From Rotaria macrura (taxonomy: Eukaryota > Rotifera > Eurotatoria > Philodinida > Philodinidae), in the NCBI GenBank assembly GCA_900239685.1, contig OENT01000228.1, forward strand, positions 1 to 64,000: DNA of 64,000 nt, written 5' to 3'. The position numbers were made by a program, and so were the translations under genes. The notes beneath the pieces are model-generated. The model was not told where the DNA came from. It saw nothing but the letters and a program-made list of their open reading frames with translations, and searched no databases. The first letter of the stretch is position 1. Each line of letters begins with the position of its first letter. Shown piece by piece: positions 25,501 to 36,808 of this stretch.

Positions 25501-27728
25501 GGATCGAACACATTTCACAAAGGTTGTAATCCAAATGATTATATTCTCTACTGTTTAAGATTAAATCCTCAAACGGGGGAAGTTTCATTAGTACACGGTG
25601 GTGTCAATGGAATTTATAATCATACAGTTGTAAGTTATAAGTTTTCAAAAGACGAACTTGATTTGTCAACATTGAATTATGTTCATATCAGTTCCGGTAG
25701 TCAAAGTATTTCCATTCGGAATTTAATTATTAGTCATGAACAGATTCTAGAGGCACATCCAAATTTCGATAAGAGCTTTACAAGTCATGCTAACAATGTA
25801 GAAATGACTAATTTGTCTGGACAACCAGATGAAACCTTGTTACCTGATGTTTCACCAAATGCAGATAAACACGTCGACAGCAAGAGCGGCGTTGTAACGC
25901 AAACTATAGACAAGATTGGAAAATTCGTTAAACGTTTTAATCCATTTGGTTCATCAGATGCACCACCATCGGATACGATTGATGAACTCGATTCACAGAC
26001 ATGTCTACCACCATGTGTCCATTCGAGTAATTGTCTTGATCAATATTCAAATCAGAAATCGCTAACACATAATCAACAATATTCTCATCCTTGTCGTTTC
26101 TTCGAGTACTGTAAAAATATTAATGATATGACTCATTGTGAACAGTTTACACATCTCAAAACTGGAGCACCCAAATGTCCAGATGATGACAATTGTAAGA
26201 AAACAACCAATCCTGTTCATCGATACGGTTTTAGACATACAGGCCTTCCTGATCTTTTATATCCTTGTCGAGAAAAAGATCAATGTCGTAATAAAAGATA
26301 TGAACATAGAATTAAATATTCACACGGAGAACAACTCAACATACCGACTGCTCGTAGAATTTCATCAGGTAAAAACCTACTTATACCATTGATTTTTATA
26401 GCTATCTCTGTTCGTCATATCTGCATAGATTTGCATATTATCAAAGGATTTATTACGATTCACTTAATAGTTACAGTTTAAAACTTATTTTAGTCACATT
26501 CTAATAAAATGCCTAATCGAATTATTGTCTTGAGAATTTTTGTGTGCATTTCGATCGAAAAAGAAACTTAATTGAGTCTTCTAATTCTAGTATTATAGTC
26601 TTTCTGTTCTCTGATTATGCATATATTCTATTACTAGATAAGACCGAATCCCGTCAGTTTGACAGATTTCAAAATTCGCAGGTTATTAAAGAAACTTCAA
26701 CCACTATCCAGTCGCGTCCTAAAACGTCTTTTCCTACGAGTATACGTAATTCGGAAAAAAACATCAGTGGAAAGGCTCCTGTAACTACCAATACAAGCCA
26801 CTTTGGTCAAACGAGTTGTCGAACTAAACATAATGAGATTAGAGAAAACTCATCTTACGATTGGGCACCCGATCCAGACGAAGAATCTGATGAAGAAGAT
26901 TCAATCTTGAGCTTCTACAATGCAGATGCCGGCAAAAGTAACATAAGCAATGCGTCGGCATACGATCAATACGGCAATCCTATGGGAACAACTTATGATT
27001 TGGGTAAAGATGGAGCTTTTAAAGACTACAGTATTTTAATTGGACAATTCTATCAAGACGGTCAATTTAATGATGCAGCTATGAAAATACCGATTGATGC
27101 ATTGAAAGTAAAAGGTTTTCAAGTCAAACATGTGAAAACTGAGAATGAATGTATTAGTGAATTCCAATCAGATCGTCATCAAATTGCATGGATCATCAGT
27201 ACTAGTTCCATACAGAATAGTGCATTTACATCGGCCCTAACAAAATTTCATTCGTCTGGTGGAGCTATTTTCTTGTTTGCTGATAACGTGCCCTTTATTT
27301 GTCATGCATCTGAATTTTTGAAAGCTAAATTTGGCATTACACTTGATGGAAATTATATCGGTCAGAAAACACTTACTTATATGGAAAATGGGCATAGTAC
27401 AGCAGGTCACTATGGTCAACACGAGATTTTTACAGGTATTCAAAATTTATTCGAGGGCGTCACGATTTGTCATCCAGTGTATCCGACACAAGAAAGTCGG
27501 AAGCAATTTGTCAACGTAGCAACAGCTAGTGATGGCCAACCGACTGTTGGTGTTTATGATCCACTTTCAAACTTAACCGAAGGTCGTCTAGCGTTGGATT
27601 GTGGATTTACTAAGTTGTATATCAATTGGGACTCAGCAGGCACGGCTCGATACATCGTGAATGTCAGCTGTTGGCTTCTAGCAATTGAAAAACGTGCTAA
27701 GAAAAAAAAGAAGAAACCAAAAATTTAA
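19501..27728 (+). CDS. giant PARG / PBZ zinc-finger / amidotransferase-like fusion protein
   Basis: Predicted to bind and hydrolyse poly(ADP-ribose). Exons: 19501-19792, 19858-20409, 20487-20657, 20708-22742, 22803-26368 and 26638-27728; phases close to 2,568 residues. Order: an unassigned N-terminus; a microbial-type PARG domain (about 720-1095) with GGGYRKGDGAQEE fitting the bacterial PARG signature GGG-X6-8-QEE, plus SALGCGAFKNPPEH; nine PBZ-like fingers (about 1108-1385) such as CQFGRNCVRFHDQDHIKRQSHP's C-X5-C-X7-H-X5-H spacing; an unassigned region (about 1385-2075); four more fingers (about 2080-2195); an acidic linker (DPDEESDEED); a glutamine-amidotransferase/ThuA-like alpha/beta domain (about 2330-2540); and a tail KKKKKKPKI that may be a nuclear localisation signal. 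The first intron (19793-19857) has a weak donor and could instead be a frameshift. A polyadenylation signal AATAAA lies at 27812. Confidence 0.85.
19793..19857 (+). other. frame change in the N-terminus of the PARG fusion gene
   Basis: The frame from the ATG stops at 19855-19857, and coding continues in another frame just after. A 65-bp intron (GTTTTATG...GGTTAG) restores phase and has a normal size, but its donor is weak and the sequence inside looks coding in both frames. A single-base deletion around 19830-19850, or a 26-nt intron starting at GTATGA (19832), would also fit. Confidence 0.6.
22285..22323 (+). other. PARG catalytic signature
   Basis: The codons read GGGYRKGDGAQEE, that is GGG, seven residues, QEE. 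In bacterial-type PARG the second Glu of QEE is the catalytic acid, and the GGG loop contacts the ADP-ribose. Nothing essential in this loop is missing. Confidence 0.85.
23080..23900 (+). repeat. tandem array of about nine PBZ-like CCHH zinc fingers
   Basis: The encoded repeats keep C-X5(6)-C-X6-9-H-X5-H, often followed by Pro, with about 25-35 residues per unit. Starts include CDYATRC, CPLGSEC, CPQSGRC, CSEGGLC, CPDGLEC, CQFGRNC, CPWGRQC, CPDGDKSC and CRNSAAVC. This is the spacing of the PBZ finger of APLF and CHFR, which binds poly(ADP-ribose); the common G before the second Cys also fits. Units vary a lot, so they are old. Confidence 0.8.
26005..26330 (+). repeat. second array of four PBZ-like zinc fingers
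   Basis: Four more units with the same Cys/His spacing follow the unassigned central region: CVHSSNC, CRFFEYC...THCEQFTH, CPDDDNC...VHRYGFRH and CREKDQC...EHRIKYSH. They are separated from the first array by about 700 residues. Confidence 0.75.
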
Positions 27729-28261
27729 AGATTGGTTTAATAAGAATCATTTTTTTGACTGATCAGAATATTTGAATGCACTATTTTCTATTGAATTTTC
27801 CATAAATGAAGAATAAACTCGAATTTCATTCTGTAATTGAGAGGAACCAGACAAAAAGAGACCAATCTGTATCTCTGTTCAGTACAAATGAAACTGTTAA
27901 TCTCAACTCTTCCTTTTTCAGCAATCGATCTCTCCTCATGCTTCAACTAATGGAAGATAATTGTGCTTGAATATAAAGAAAACGAATGCAGATTTAATTG
28001 ATTGTCGATGCGTTTCGTGTGTTTATTAAGATCGAAATGCTCAAGGTTCTGCATTATATCAAGCATAAAAACAAGTAGATAAATGCATTACAAATCTCAG
28101 GAATTAATATAATAAAAAAGAAAATCAACAAAAAGGATCGATGATCGAATTGTGCTGATGCATAGTAGGTCTTATAAACTACAAGTGACATTGATTATGT
28201 GCTGTAAGTAATAAATGAAACAACCAGCTTTGTGTTGATTGTCACATTGGACAAATTGAAG

Positions 28262-28335
28262 GGTCACGTGTTAGATGTTGTGGTAAACAATTTGATGAGG
28301 AACGTGTTGGATGTCATAATAAACAAAGCGATGAG
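28262..28335. repeat. degenerate ~37-bp tandem repeat
   Basis: Two units share the order acgtgtt-gatgt-taa-aaacaa-gatgag (cacgtgttagatgttgtggt... and aacgtgttggatgtcataat...). One or two weaker units may follow up to about 28400. Confidence 0.5.
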
Positions 28336-28849
28336 CCCCATGTTTGATAAAATAATCAAGCATACGTTCAATGTTGTAGTGTATAAATCGATATTGTAAA
28401 CTAAGTAATAAGCCACGTATCTCATGTTTAGATAAACAAACAATAAATTTGTCTGTTGAACCTTATGTTGAATTTTCGTATCGTAATTTAAAATTTAACG
28501 ATCACGAAGCCAGTTTTGTGACGCATTCGCTACATCTGATGTTATCGATAAATCAATGAACCCTAATTGCAATCAATCATTTTCTCGGCTTGATTCGAGG
28601 CTAAAAAGATTGATCTCAGACATTTTTCATAGCTACTTACTGCGACTTCTTAATTGGTCCCTATATGTTTCTTCAATACCAATTCAAACTGTTGGTTTAT
28701 AAGTTTGTTTGGGTATTTGTTTAATAAAAGCACTATTCGAATTGATTCTCTTTCTTCTCTAAATAGTTGAAATTATGAACCGTATATTGAAGGTTAAATA
28801 TTTTCCATGTGTAGATCAAGAAAATTGATGGAAGAGTCAATTTTTGGGT

Positions 28850-28990
28850 GAGTATGGGTGCTATGCATTATGGGCTCGTCTAAGTTGTCAAGTGATTCTG
28901 AATCCATCTGTTCACACCCACCTATATCGACAATCACTACCCGTTAACACACACACTCATAACCAAAAACAGCACCCACCCAGATCCACA
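28850..28990. repeat. GT/CA-rich dispersed repeat with hairpin arms
   Basis: The left part (gggtgagtatgggtgctatg) is partly complementary to the right part (agcacccacccagatccaca). The right part, reverse-complemented, resembles 18330-18400. It may be a decayed MITE. I see no target duplication. Confidence 0.4.
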
Positions 28991-29485
28991 ACTTACTTCA
29001 ATATTTTTCAAAATTGACTTCAATTCAAATGAGTACCATCTAATGGCTCTTATTACTGAAGTTAGATGTTAACATTACGGCTGCTGAATACAAACATGTA
29101 CATAAATTCTTTCCTAGACAACACATTTTCTCAACAGAAACGCTTCCGATTAGCTACAATTATGATATATTCGCTAATATGCAGTACGAATGCAAACCAG
29201 CTGATTAGTCACCAAAAGTGACGAAATAACTTTGGTATCTGCAGATTTCAGTGGCCATTTCTATTTTCGATCAATTTTCAAGATTTCATTTCTTAAGTGT
29301 GAAATAAAATTCATAAAAAAAGTTTGAATGTCCTTTCGTAGTTTTTAGGCTTTCAAGTAATCGAAGAATTGAAACAAATTTTCTTATTCTTGATATGTAA
29401 TTATAACACGATAACTATGAAGCGAAATATTTGATGAAGAACTGTCGCTAGGCGTTAGTATATAAATGTGTTCATTGTTTGTGTA

Positions 29486-29868
29486 CTAAGTATAAAAGCA
29501 GGTCGAGCCGAGACCATTGGGATATGAGGATGTCACTAAACTGTTCCAGTCATTTTCGACTAGCACACTGATAGACCAGATTTTGGATTTGTCTAAACCA
29601 TGTGCAAGTTTCGCTAGAACAGGTCCACGTGATCCTACAAAGCCTTTGTATAATTTAGTGTCCAATCGAGTTGTTGCTGACGATAAAGTTTCAATACTCT
29701 TCAAGCTAATTTCTTGAGCAATTCCTTCATGAAAATCTATAATGAATTTAAAATACGAAAATGTTACATTCCGAAGTTACAACAAACGTAGAATATTCAG
29801 TGAAAACATTAGTTTTACTCACATATTAATGTAATGAAGATAATACGAGTCAAAGACAATCTTGACAT
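29486..29868 (-). CDS. small secreted protein, unknown function
   Basis: Two exons, 29823-29868 and 29486-29736, with an 86-bp intron (donor GTGAGT, acceptor CATTATAG) and matching phase, give 98 residues. The first exon encodes a signal peptide (MSRLSLTRIIFITLI) and the cut probably falls after the GIAQ a few residues on. The mature part has one cysteine near the end (GSTCFYT), a motif GFVGSRGPVLAKLAHGL and no membrane segment. I do not recognise the family. The exon has even codon use and no stop, and the signal sequence sits exactly where a small secreted protein needs one, which supports the model. Confidence 0.6.
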
Positions 29869-32800
29869 TTTTAATTGATTACTTTCGTAACCCTCTAACT
29901 TCTGAGAATTAACGGGAGTTTGTTTTCATACTTATTACTCGTTCTTATCCGAGTAAATCAATCGTATTATTTTCATAGCTCTATATCCCTTGATTCTCTT
30001 CATAGGATGACTCAAAAGCGAAAACTAAAGCTTATGTAAATTCTACTAGAATCTAGTTTCAATGATTTTGATTAAAGAACATACCAAAAATGCATGTACA
30101 TATCAGTAGCAAAGAACACATGCGTGTGCTGAGATGTAATTTATTTTGTCTTCATCTGAACGGCAACCGAATAATATAAAAGAATTGAGTGGGTGGATGT
30201 GTGTCTTCTGCCGACGTCATTGTTCACAACGAAACTCGCACACTTACAATTTTCAGCAGATTAATATGACTGACTCGGAAAAGAAACGATTCAGTTTAAA
30301 AATGAATCTGAATGATTCTCAAGAATATGTTAAACCACACCCGCACACGCCATTCCTCACTTTTATCATAACTTTTCCGTTAAAACCAGATTAACGTTTT
30401 CATTTCGATGAATAATCATACGTTATTCAAAAGCACACTATTTTAGCGTGGATTCTGATTGAATCTTTTTTAATCCTTCCAAATTATATTTCAACTACTG
30501 AAAAAACGTAGGCAGAAATATGTCATGGAATTACGCATAATTCGTCACACGATCGAATGATTCATTGTATGCACAGAATCCGTTAAAGGACATGGTCCTT
30601 AAACTAATAGAATAGATGTGCCCGAATTGAAAATAGAAATTCATTATATGTGGTTGTTTTTGCTAATGACGTCAAAGTTGTTCTTCTTCAGTGAATACTC
30701 AATGTCGTCAATGTTTTCAACTATTTTCCTATTCTTGTCAGAAGCTTTGAACTGTAGAGCATATCACATGCGAGACACAATGTTACTTTCACTGTTAGAA
30801 GCAACTTTGTTGCTACCTGTAATGTACGAAATACAAAAACTAAAGTTCCCTGATTAGTTATGGTTTCCAATCATTTCAAGCATTTGATTTTGCTGATCCA
30901 TTTCGGAGAAGTAAATAAAAATTGTGATTGGTACTATTTTATCGCGGTGTATATTCAAAGTATTACTATTGCTTGAATTCCGATTGAATTCATGAAAGCT
31001 CTACACTATGGCCTCATCGCTCGAACATTGAGTTAAATGTTATATTCGTTAGAGAATCTCACTCATGCCACAGCACTTGAATCTTAATGTGGCGAATTAC
31101 CATTATGCTTTTGACAATTAGCATACATGCACATGGGCTGATTAACATATGTATTAAAGATATGTTATCAATTTATGCCCTAATAAGAATCGATAGAAAA
31201 CACGGTCGATTTTCAAAGTGAAATACTTCACAATATATTAAATGTTAATCAATCGAGATTAATTTTGTGGATTTCGAATATACAATATTGCAATTGTGCT
31301 GTAATGCGTTAAACGATTACTATTGATTTGTAAACAACTGAGCATCACACTGGGAACACAAGATTGGCTCAGGTGTATTTGATAGGGAAGGTAATTAAAT
31401 GATGAAGAAAAAGTGTTTTTCAGCCTTTCCTGTAGTACGAATCCGTGTGTTTGTTGCATGGCATTGTTAGAAAGAGAATGGTTCTTTTTATGAATAGAAC
31501 AATGAATAAAAGAAAGGCAACGGACACCATGGAAGTCATAATGTCACCACGTGTTCAATAATAAAACAGTCGGTGCATACCATTGTTTTTTTCATCGATT
31601 ATAATTTTTACCATCATTATGTGTTATCGAAGTTCAACTCGTATTTTCATTTTAAGTCTAAATGAAATCCTTCAAACGCTTGTTTAGAATTCTAAATGAA
31701 TGGGAAAAGTACATAGATGTACTTATTAAATAGTATAAGAAAAACAAAATTAGAATGTCAACAACTTTCTTTCATGCGATGTTTTCAGTACATCTGATGT
31801 AAAACAATAATAAAGTAATATTAGAGTAATGAGAACAGATTCAAGTTTAATTTGACTAATCAAATTTATTTTCTTTGGCCAATGTTTTTAAACATTACAT
31901 TATTCAACTGTGAATTTCGACTATAATTCACAAAGAAAGAAAAGAGTTTTCATAGCTTAATTAATCGAATTCTCAATCGAATATTTGTCTGCGTTTTTGG
32001 TACAGTAACATATAAACTCAATTCTATCAATTTCACAGTTGCATGGACACTTAACATATAGGAAAACAGAGACAAATCTTCAAGCAGCAAACTGCTTAGT
32101 TGAGAAAAAACTATTCTCTTGTTAGTTTTGTTAAAGAGTACAAAAGAATTTCCTACCAGAAGGAGTTCCCTAGACAAACTTTTCTTGGTGACATATTAAT
32201 TACTTAAAATTCAATTCTTCCGTTTATCGTTGTAGTTGTAAATGTTAGTTGATGTTTTTTTCTTCATCGATATTTCCAATGGCACATTCAAAACAAAAAC
32301 AGAAAAAAATCTTTTCAATGGGCTTAATGAATGTGATACTATATGTGCATCGATTAGAAGCATGTTGTTTTTCTTTTCATATTCAATGGGCTATTGGAAA
32401 ACGCTTTTTTCATTCAATACAAACAAAGAGAGTCAGAACATATTCACGTAAAATAATGTTTGAGATCTACATTCATGTTTTTTTGCCACTAACTATTTTA
32501 ATTTCACCGTTTGCTAAAAAAATTAAAATAGACCCAATGATAGCCGAACTTGGTCTATAGACCATCTAGCCTGATTGATATGTAGAGTCGTTCAGCTAAC
32601 CTATTGAATAAACTGTATCGATCGAGCATTATTTTTTTGTGAAATATTTTTTCGTGCGTAATTGACATCATAGAAATTTTGATTCCACTTTTCAAGTTGA
32701 TTTATTTAGATTCGTTAGACATTGAATATTTTCCCATTTCTGAATGTTGTGAAATGTCAAACGAAATGCATCTATTGATTTTCAAATAGAAAACTAACAC

Positions 32801-34204
32801 AACTACTTTCCTATTCACTCTTGTTGCTTTATTTTCATTTGACCTACTTCATCTATGCTTGAAGAGTATTTGTTCTGTCTTTTCAAACATGAAAACTATT
32901 TAGAACATGTTTTGATTAATTTTCATTGGTTCATCTTCGATGCAAATATTCGGAAGTATACTTTATCGACCTTCGAATGCACAACGAACCATGTTCGAGG
33001 GCCAATTTTCTTCAAGTCTCATAGGGTATATCAGAGCTCTAGAATAGAGATTGCTTTTTAAAATGCAATTGACAGGTTAAAAATGTGGTTATAGGATATA
33101 AAAACAAACATCTGTTGAAATAAAAATATAGATAAGATTTTTTTTCGACACTGTTCATCTCTATCATGAGCATCAGCATGAGATTCGATTTTGTCAAAAT
33201 CGAGTGAACAGCATGATCAATGACAACAAGAAGCCTCATGTAACTTCGTACTTTGTTTTTGTTCTAGATCACATGACTATTTTTTTAATGAATTATAGAG
33301 AAAAGAAAATCGATAAAAATAGTAAAACTTGTTGTAACAGACATAGAATTAAGAAAATTTAGCATTCGATAAACATGGATTGCTAAAAGAATGTTCCAAT
33401 TAAGACTCATAGTGAATGACGTACAAAGAAAAATAATATGTTAGAATGAATAGTTAATTCTTTTATATTTTTGATACATGCTTGCTCTCACACGCTATGA
33501 AAGATACTTACAAGCAACGACACGCGTTACAACTATTCTTCATGTCAGATAAAAAATCCATAGATAAACAAATGTTCTTATTTTCATCTATTCATTAGTT
33601 TATACCTTCCAATCAACAGAATAAAACTACATATTCTCTCATTAGGCTACATCTCGTTTCTTATCGACCGTTCTATCATCTCCTGTAAGTATCTCTATCA
33701 ATTCGAACTAGTCCTAGAAAGAAAGAAAAAACAGAAGTATCAGTTCGATTTCAATACATCCACACCTATGACGCATCGTGTTTGTCAAATCGATAAGATG
33801 TGACTATCGTTGAAATTTTTCTTTTTTAAATTATTGCTATGAGAATAAACTCATCATGAAAACGAGACATGCATCTGCTTCAATGGTTAACTGTAGACAA
33901 GTACATTTAAATATTACTTTTTGATACACTGCTCACGTTATGAGTGCAAAAGTGAAGAAAGAATGCGACTGTATTAATGATTGCTTGCGTAGAATGAAAA
34001 CGAGAGAAAAAATTGAAGCGTAACTGTGCAAGAAAAAAAGAAAGACGAAAGAAAGAAGAAAAGAAAAAAAAACTATAATTCAAAAAAACGTATAAAATCA
34101 TATTGTCAGCCATAAAGAAAAAGGCAAACACAGGCCAGGTAAGAATTTTCGTTCATCAACAAATCGAAAAAGTTCTTTCTTTTTTTTTTCAGAAAGAAAT
34201 TATC
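29869..34204. other. non-genic region
   Basis: No gene could be supported. Open frames at 30146-30394 and 30618-30857 lack a proper start or partner exons. On the minus strand a short coding-like stretch (about 30750 down to 30640) reads FKASDKNRKIVENIDDIEYS after a possible acceptor, but nothing connects to it. The last 70 bp (acceptor tttttttttcag at 34192) probably belong to the leader of the ZnT1-like gene. Confidence 0.5.
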
Positions 34205-36808
34205 ATGATTTTACCTGTCACTCTACTGATAAATAATATTATTTTATTTTTTCTTGAAACTGTCGGTTATCATGCTTGTCATAGTGGTAAGTATATTCGA
34301 ATTCGTAATCAACAAATTAGAAACCTTAAAACTCACTTTAGTCGTAATGCTTCTTGATGGTTACTATCATCTTTGTCAAGCTATTTTATGTACAGTACGA
34401 ATAGTTTCACAAATGGTAAGTAAAATTGTATTAAAAGAATTGAAATAATGACATATTATTTTATCTAATTCATGAAAGATTCAATTTACATATACATCTC
34501 GACAAACATATGGATTAGCTCGTGGTAAGATTACATGAATTGAATACATACATATTAAAAAAAATACGATTTTGTATATTCATGATTAGTTGGTGTTGTG
34601 GGTGAATTAGTTGCTTTTGTTGGCTTTCTTTCATTATCAATATCAGTTTTTCTCGAAAGTATTAAACATATAATTGATGTTATTTTTGTTATACCAAAAG
34701 AAGAAAGTAATGGCACAGCTTTATTTACTGCTCATGGTCATGGTATGTTTCTATAAAAAAATCTTATATCACGTATGATTCAAAGAAAATAATTTAGAAC
34801 ATATACACAGTCTTGTTGATCATCAATATTTTATTCTTGGCGTTGGTATCTATGCTACTATTTCAAATATTTTATTAGGAATAATTATACTTTGTAAGTA
34901 CATATAGAAATTGACGTGTTTATATTCATAGAATTCTATAGATATTGTTGTAAAACGTTCAAGAAAATTCTATAGACAAATAAAACAAAGAAGACCAAGT
35001 CTAAAACAACCATTACCAAAGAAATTATTATCGAAATCATGTACGTATAAAATTCTAAGATTTAAAAATTTATAGGAAAATAGCTTTTGATCGTTACTGA
35101 AAATTTCCTATTAACGGATAAATATATAGGCATGAGAAAACCTCTCATTCAAATGAGAGATAACTCCCCCCCCCCCTCGAAAATAAGAGATCATGCCCTT
35201 GTATCACGTCTCCACACATCATTACTTTTTGAGTGGCCTTGTATGATAGTTAAATTTTAACCAATTATTTAATTAAAGCATTGCATTCTAATAGGGTAGA
35301 TGACCTTTTTTTCTGGACATGGCCTTCTATCTTGATGAGGAAGGGTTTACGAATCTTTTGAGTTTCTTTTCAATATTGTTGACTTGGTAGAAATTATTCT
35401 AACAAAACGAATAGACTCGGGTAGTTTTGACAGATTTAAAAATCATCTAGTCGTTTCGATTCAATTCTTTTCAAGATGTATCCGTTCAATACCATCAGTC
35501 TTTTTTCCTGTACGAGTCGTATCAAATGATTTTTCGGCGATCGTACATCGTTATTACTTACATAGAATGTTTGCCCATAGTTTAAATGTGGGGAAATTGT
35601 TTTTAGCAAAGATGGATTTTATGAAACAAGATCTGAAAGGAGTATTGAAGTATATTGGGTATAAATTAAGACTCACCGACCGTGATCGACGTTATGGATG
35701 TACGATCAAACGATCATTTATCAATGAGATATTATTATCATAGATGAACTACTTCTCTATTCTAGATCTAAAGGATTAGATACTTCCTTGTAAGTTATTA
35801 TTTCGCAAGATAAATCAAAGGAAAATAAATTTCAAGTAATTAGTAACAACAGTGAAATTATTTTTCACATTTTAATCTCACAGCAATTGCGCTGACAGTC
35901 GTTTTTTTCTGTGCGAAATCATCTGATATTGCTTAATTACATTATCCAAAGAAAATGTTTGCTTGATTATAGTTTAAACGAATGTATAAATTCTTCGTAA
36001 AAATATTTGTATTTCTTTTCATACTAGTACTCATTACTGATACTTTATCAATTCGTCATTCATATCTTCAAGTTTTAAATATGTTAATGGGCCCACTAAC
36101 TATATTAACTTGTGGTATTCTATTAGTGGTGTTATCGGAAAAACACGATGTTCGAGTTGTATTTACTCGTCTTGTTGATCCAATTATTTGTTGTTTTCTA
36201 TTTCTTTCATATTTAATTATGATATCAGTTCCAAGTATGAAAACCTTTATGAACAATGAATATTTTGTTTCTCTTTTATCTTCATAATAGTACGTGATGT
36301 AGTACATCTTGTTTTACAAGCTAATCCATGTAGTCTCAAATCGGATCAAATTGAAAATATACTTCGTGATTCTGTTTGTAATCATATAATTTTATTTATA
36401 TACATGAATATGACACGATTCAATTTTTGTAATTATTTTCAGGTTTCAGGTGTTTCAAGTATACATGAACTTCATATATGGCGTTTAACACCACAGAAAA
36501 CATTAGCTACAGTCCATGTTGTATTTAATACAACAGACGATATATTAACAAAATATCAAGATATTATGTTTATATTTGAAACGCTTCATATTGATCATGT
36601 TACCATACAACCTGAATTTGCATTAGTTGAGTATCGTTTATGTACATAGTGGAAAAATCGATTTATATTTTTGTCTTCCGTTTTTTAGCCTACTGATGAA
36701 ATCGAAAAACTTGGTTGTCATTATAAATGTTCGATAAATGATACGGAATGTGCTCCATTACAATGTTGTGGAAATCAACCAGTCGAGAATAAATCATGTA
36801 TCAAATAG
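34205..36808 (+). CDS. divergent ZnT1-like (SLC30) cation diffusion facilitator
   Basis: The family exports zinc by proton exchange. Ten exons (34205-34286, 34342-34415, 34479-34524, 34590-34742, 34798-34893, 34942-35040, 36028-36234, 36291-36373, 36443-36625, 36689-36808) give 380 residues; all phases close. ZnT1 marks: RQTYGLAR near helix 3, a short HGHEHIH loop, the cytosolic domain SSIHELHIW and HVTIQPEF, and a C-terminal Cys cluster (CAPLQCCG) as in ZnT1. By alignment to ZnT1, helix 2 keeps His (H37) but has Ala where Asp is expected, and helix 5 reads NMLMG in place of HxxxD. The usual zinc site is therefore mostly gone. The His-rich loop is short and basic. The donor before the last exon (GTTGAG) is weak. 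A polyadenylation signal AATAAA lies at 36991. Confidence 0.82.
35041..36027 (+). other. 987-bp intron of the ZnT1-like gene with an internal open frame
   Basis: This intron separates the basic loop from helix 5. It holds a run of about 12 C at 35165-35176 and a plus-strand frame open for about 120 codons (to a TAG at 35741) with a coding-like composition (HRYYLHRMFAH, DFMKQDLKGVLKYIGYKL). The frame has no ATG at its start and does not fit the SLC30 fold. It may be a captured fragment or chance. Confidence 0.4.

Larger units (their letters stand above)
27729..29485. other. non-genic spacer
   Basis: No gene found. It holds the 3' end of the PARG fusion transcript, a short degenerate tandem repeat at 28262-28335 and a GT-rich repeat near 28850-28990. 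Confidence 0.6.

Noticed and set aside
22747..26481. 1,244-codon frame read as a gene of its own, ending at 26481
   Set aside because: Its start lies in the 60-bp intron 22743-22802, which splits the PARG motif GAFKNPPEH; its end reads through the donor at 26369 into low-quality sequence.
35973..36287. Exon 7 of the ZnT1-like gene starting after the AG at 35972
   Set aside because: That acceptor would put the following codons out of phase with exon 6 and create a stop. The AG at 36027, with a better pyrimidine tract, fits.
36404..36649. Separate small gene from the ATG at 36404
   Set aside because: The first 13 codons are intron; the exon begins at 36443 and continues the SLC30 cytosolic domain.
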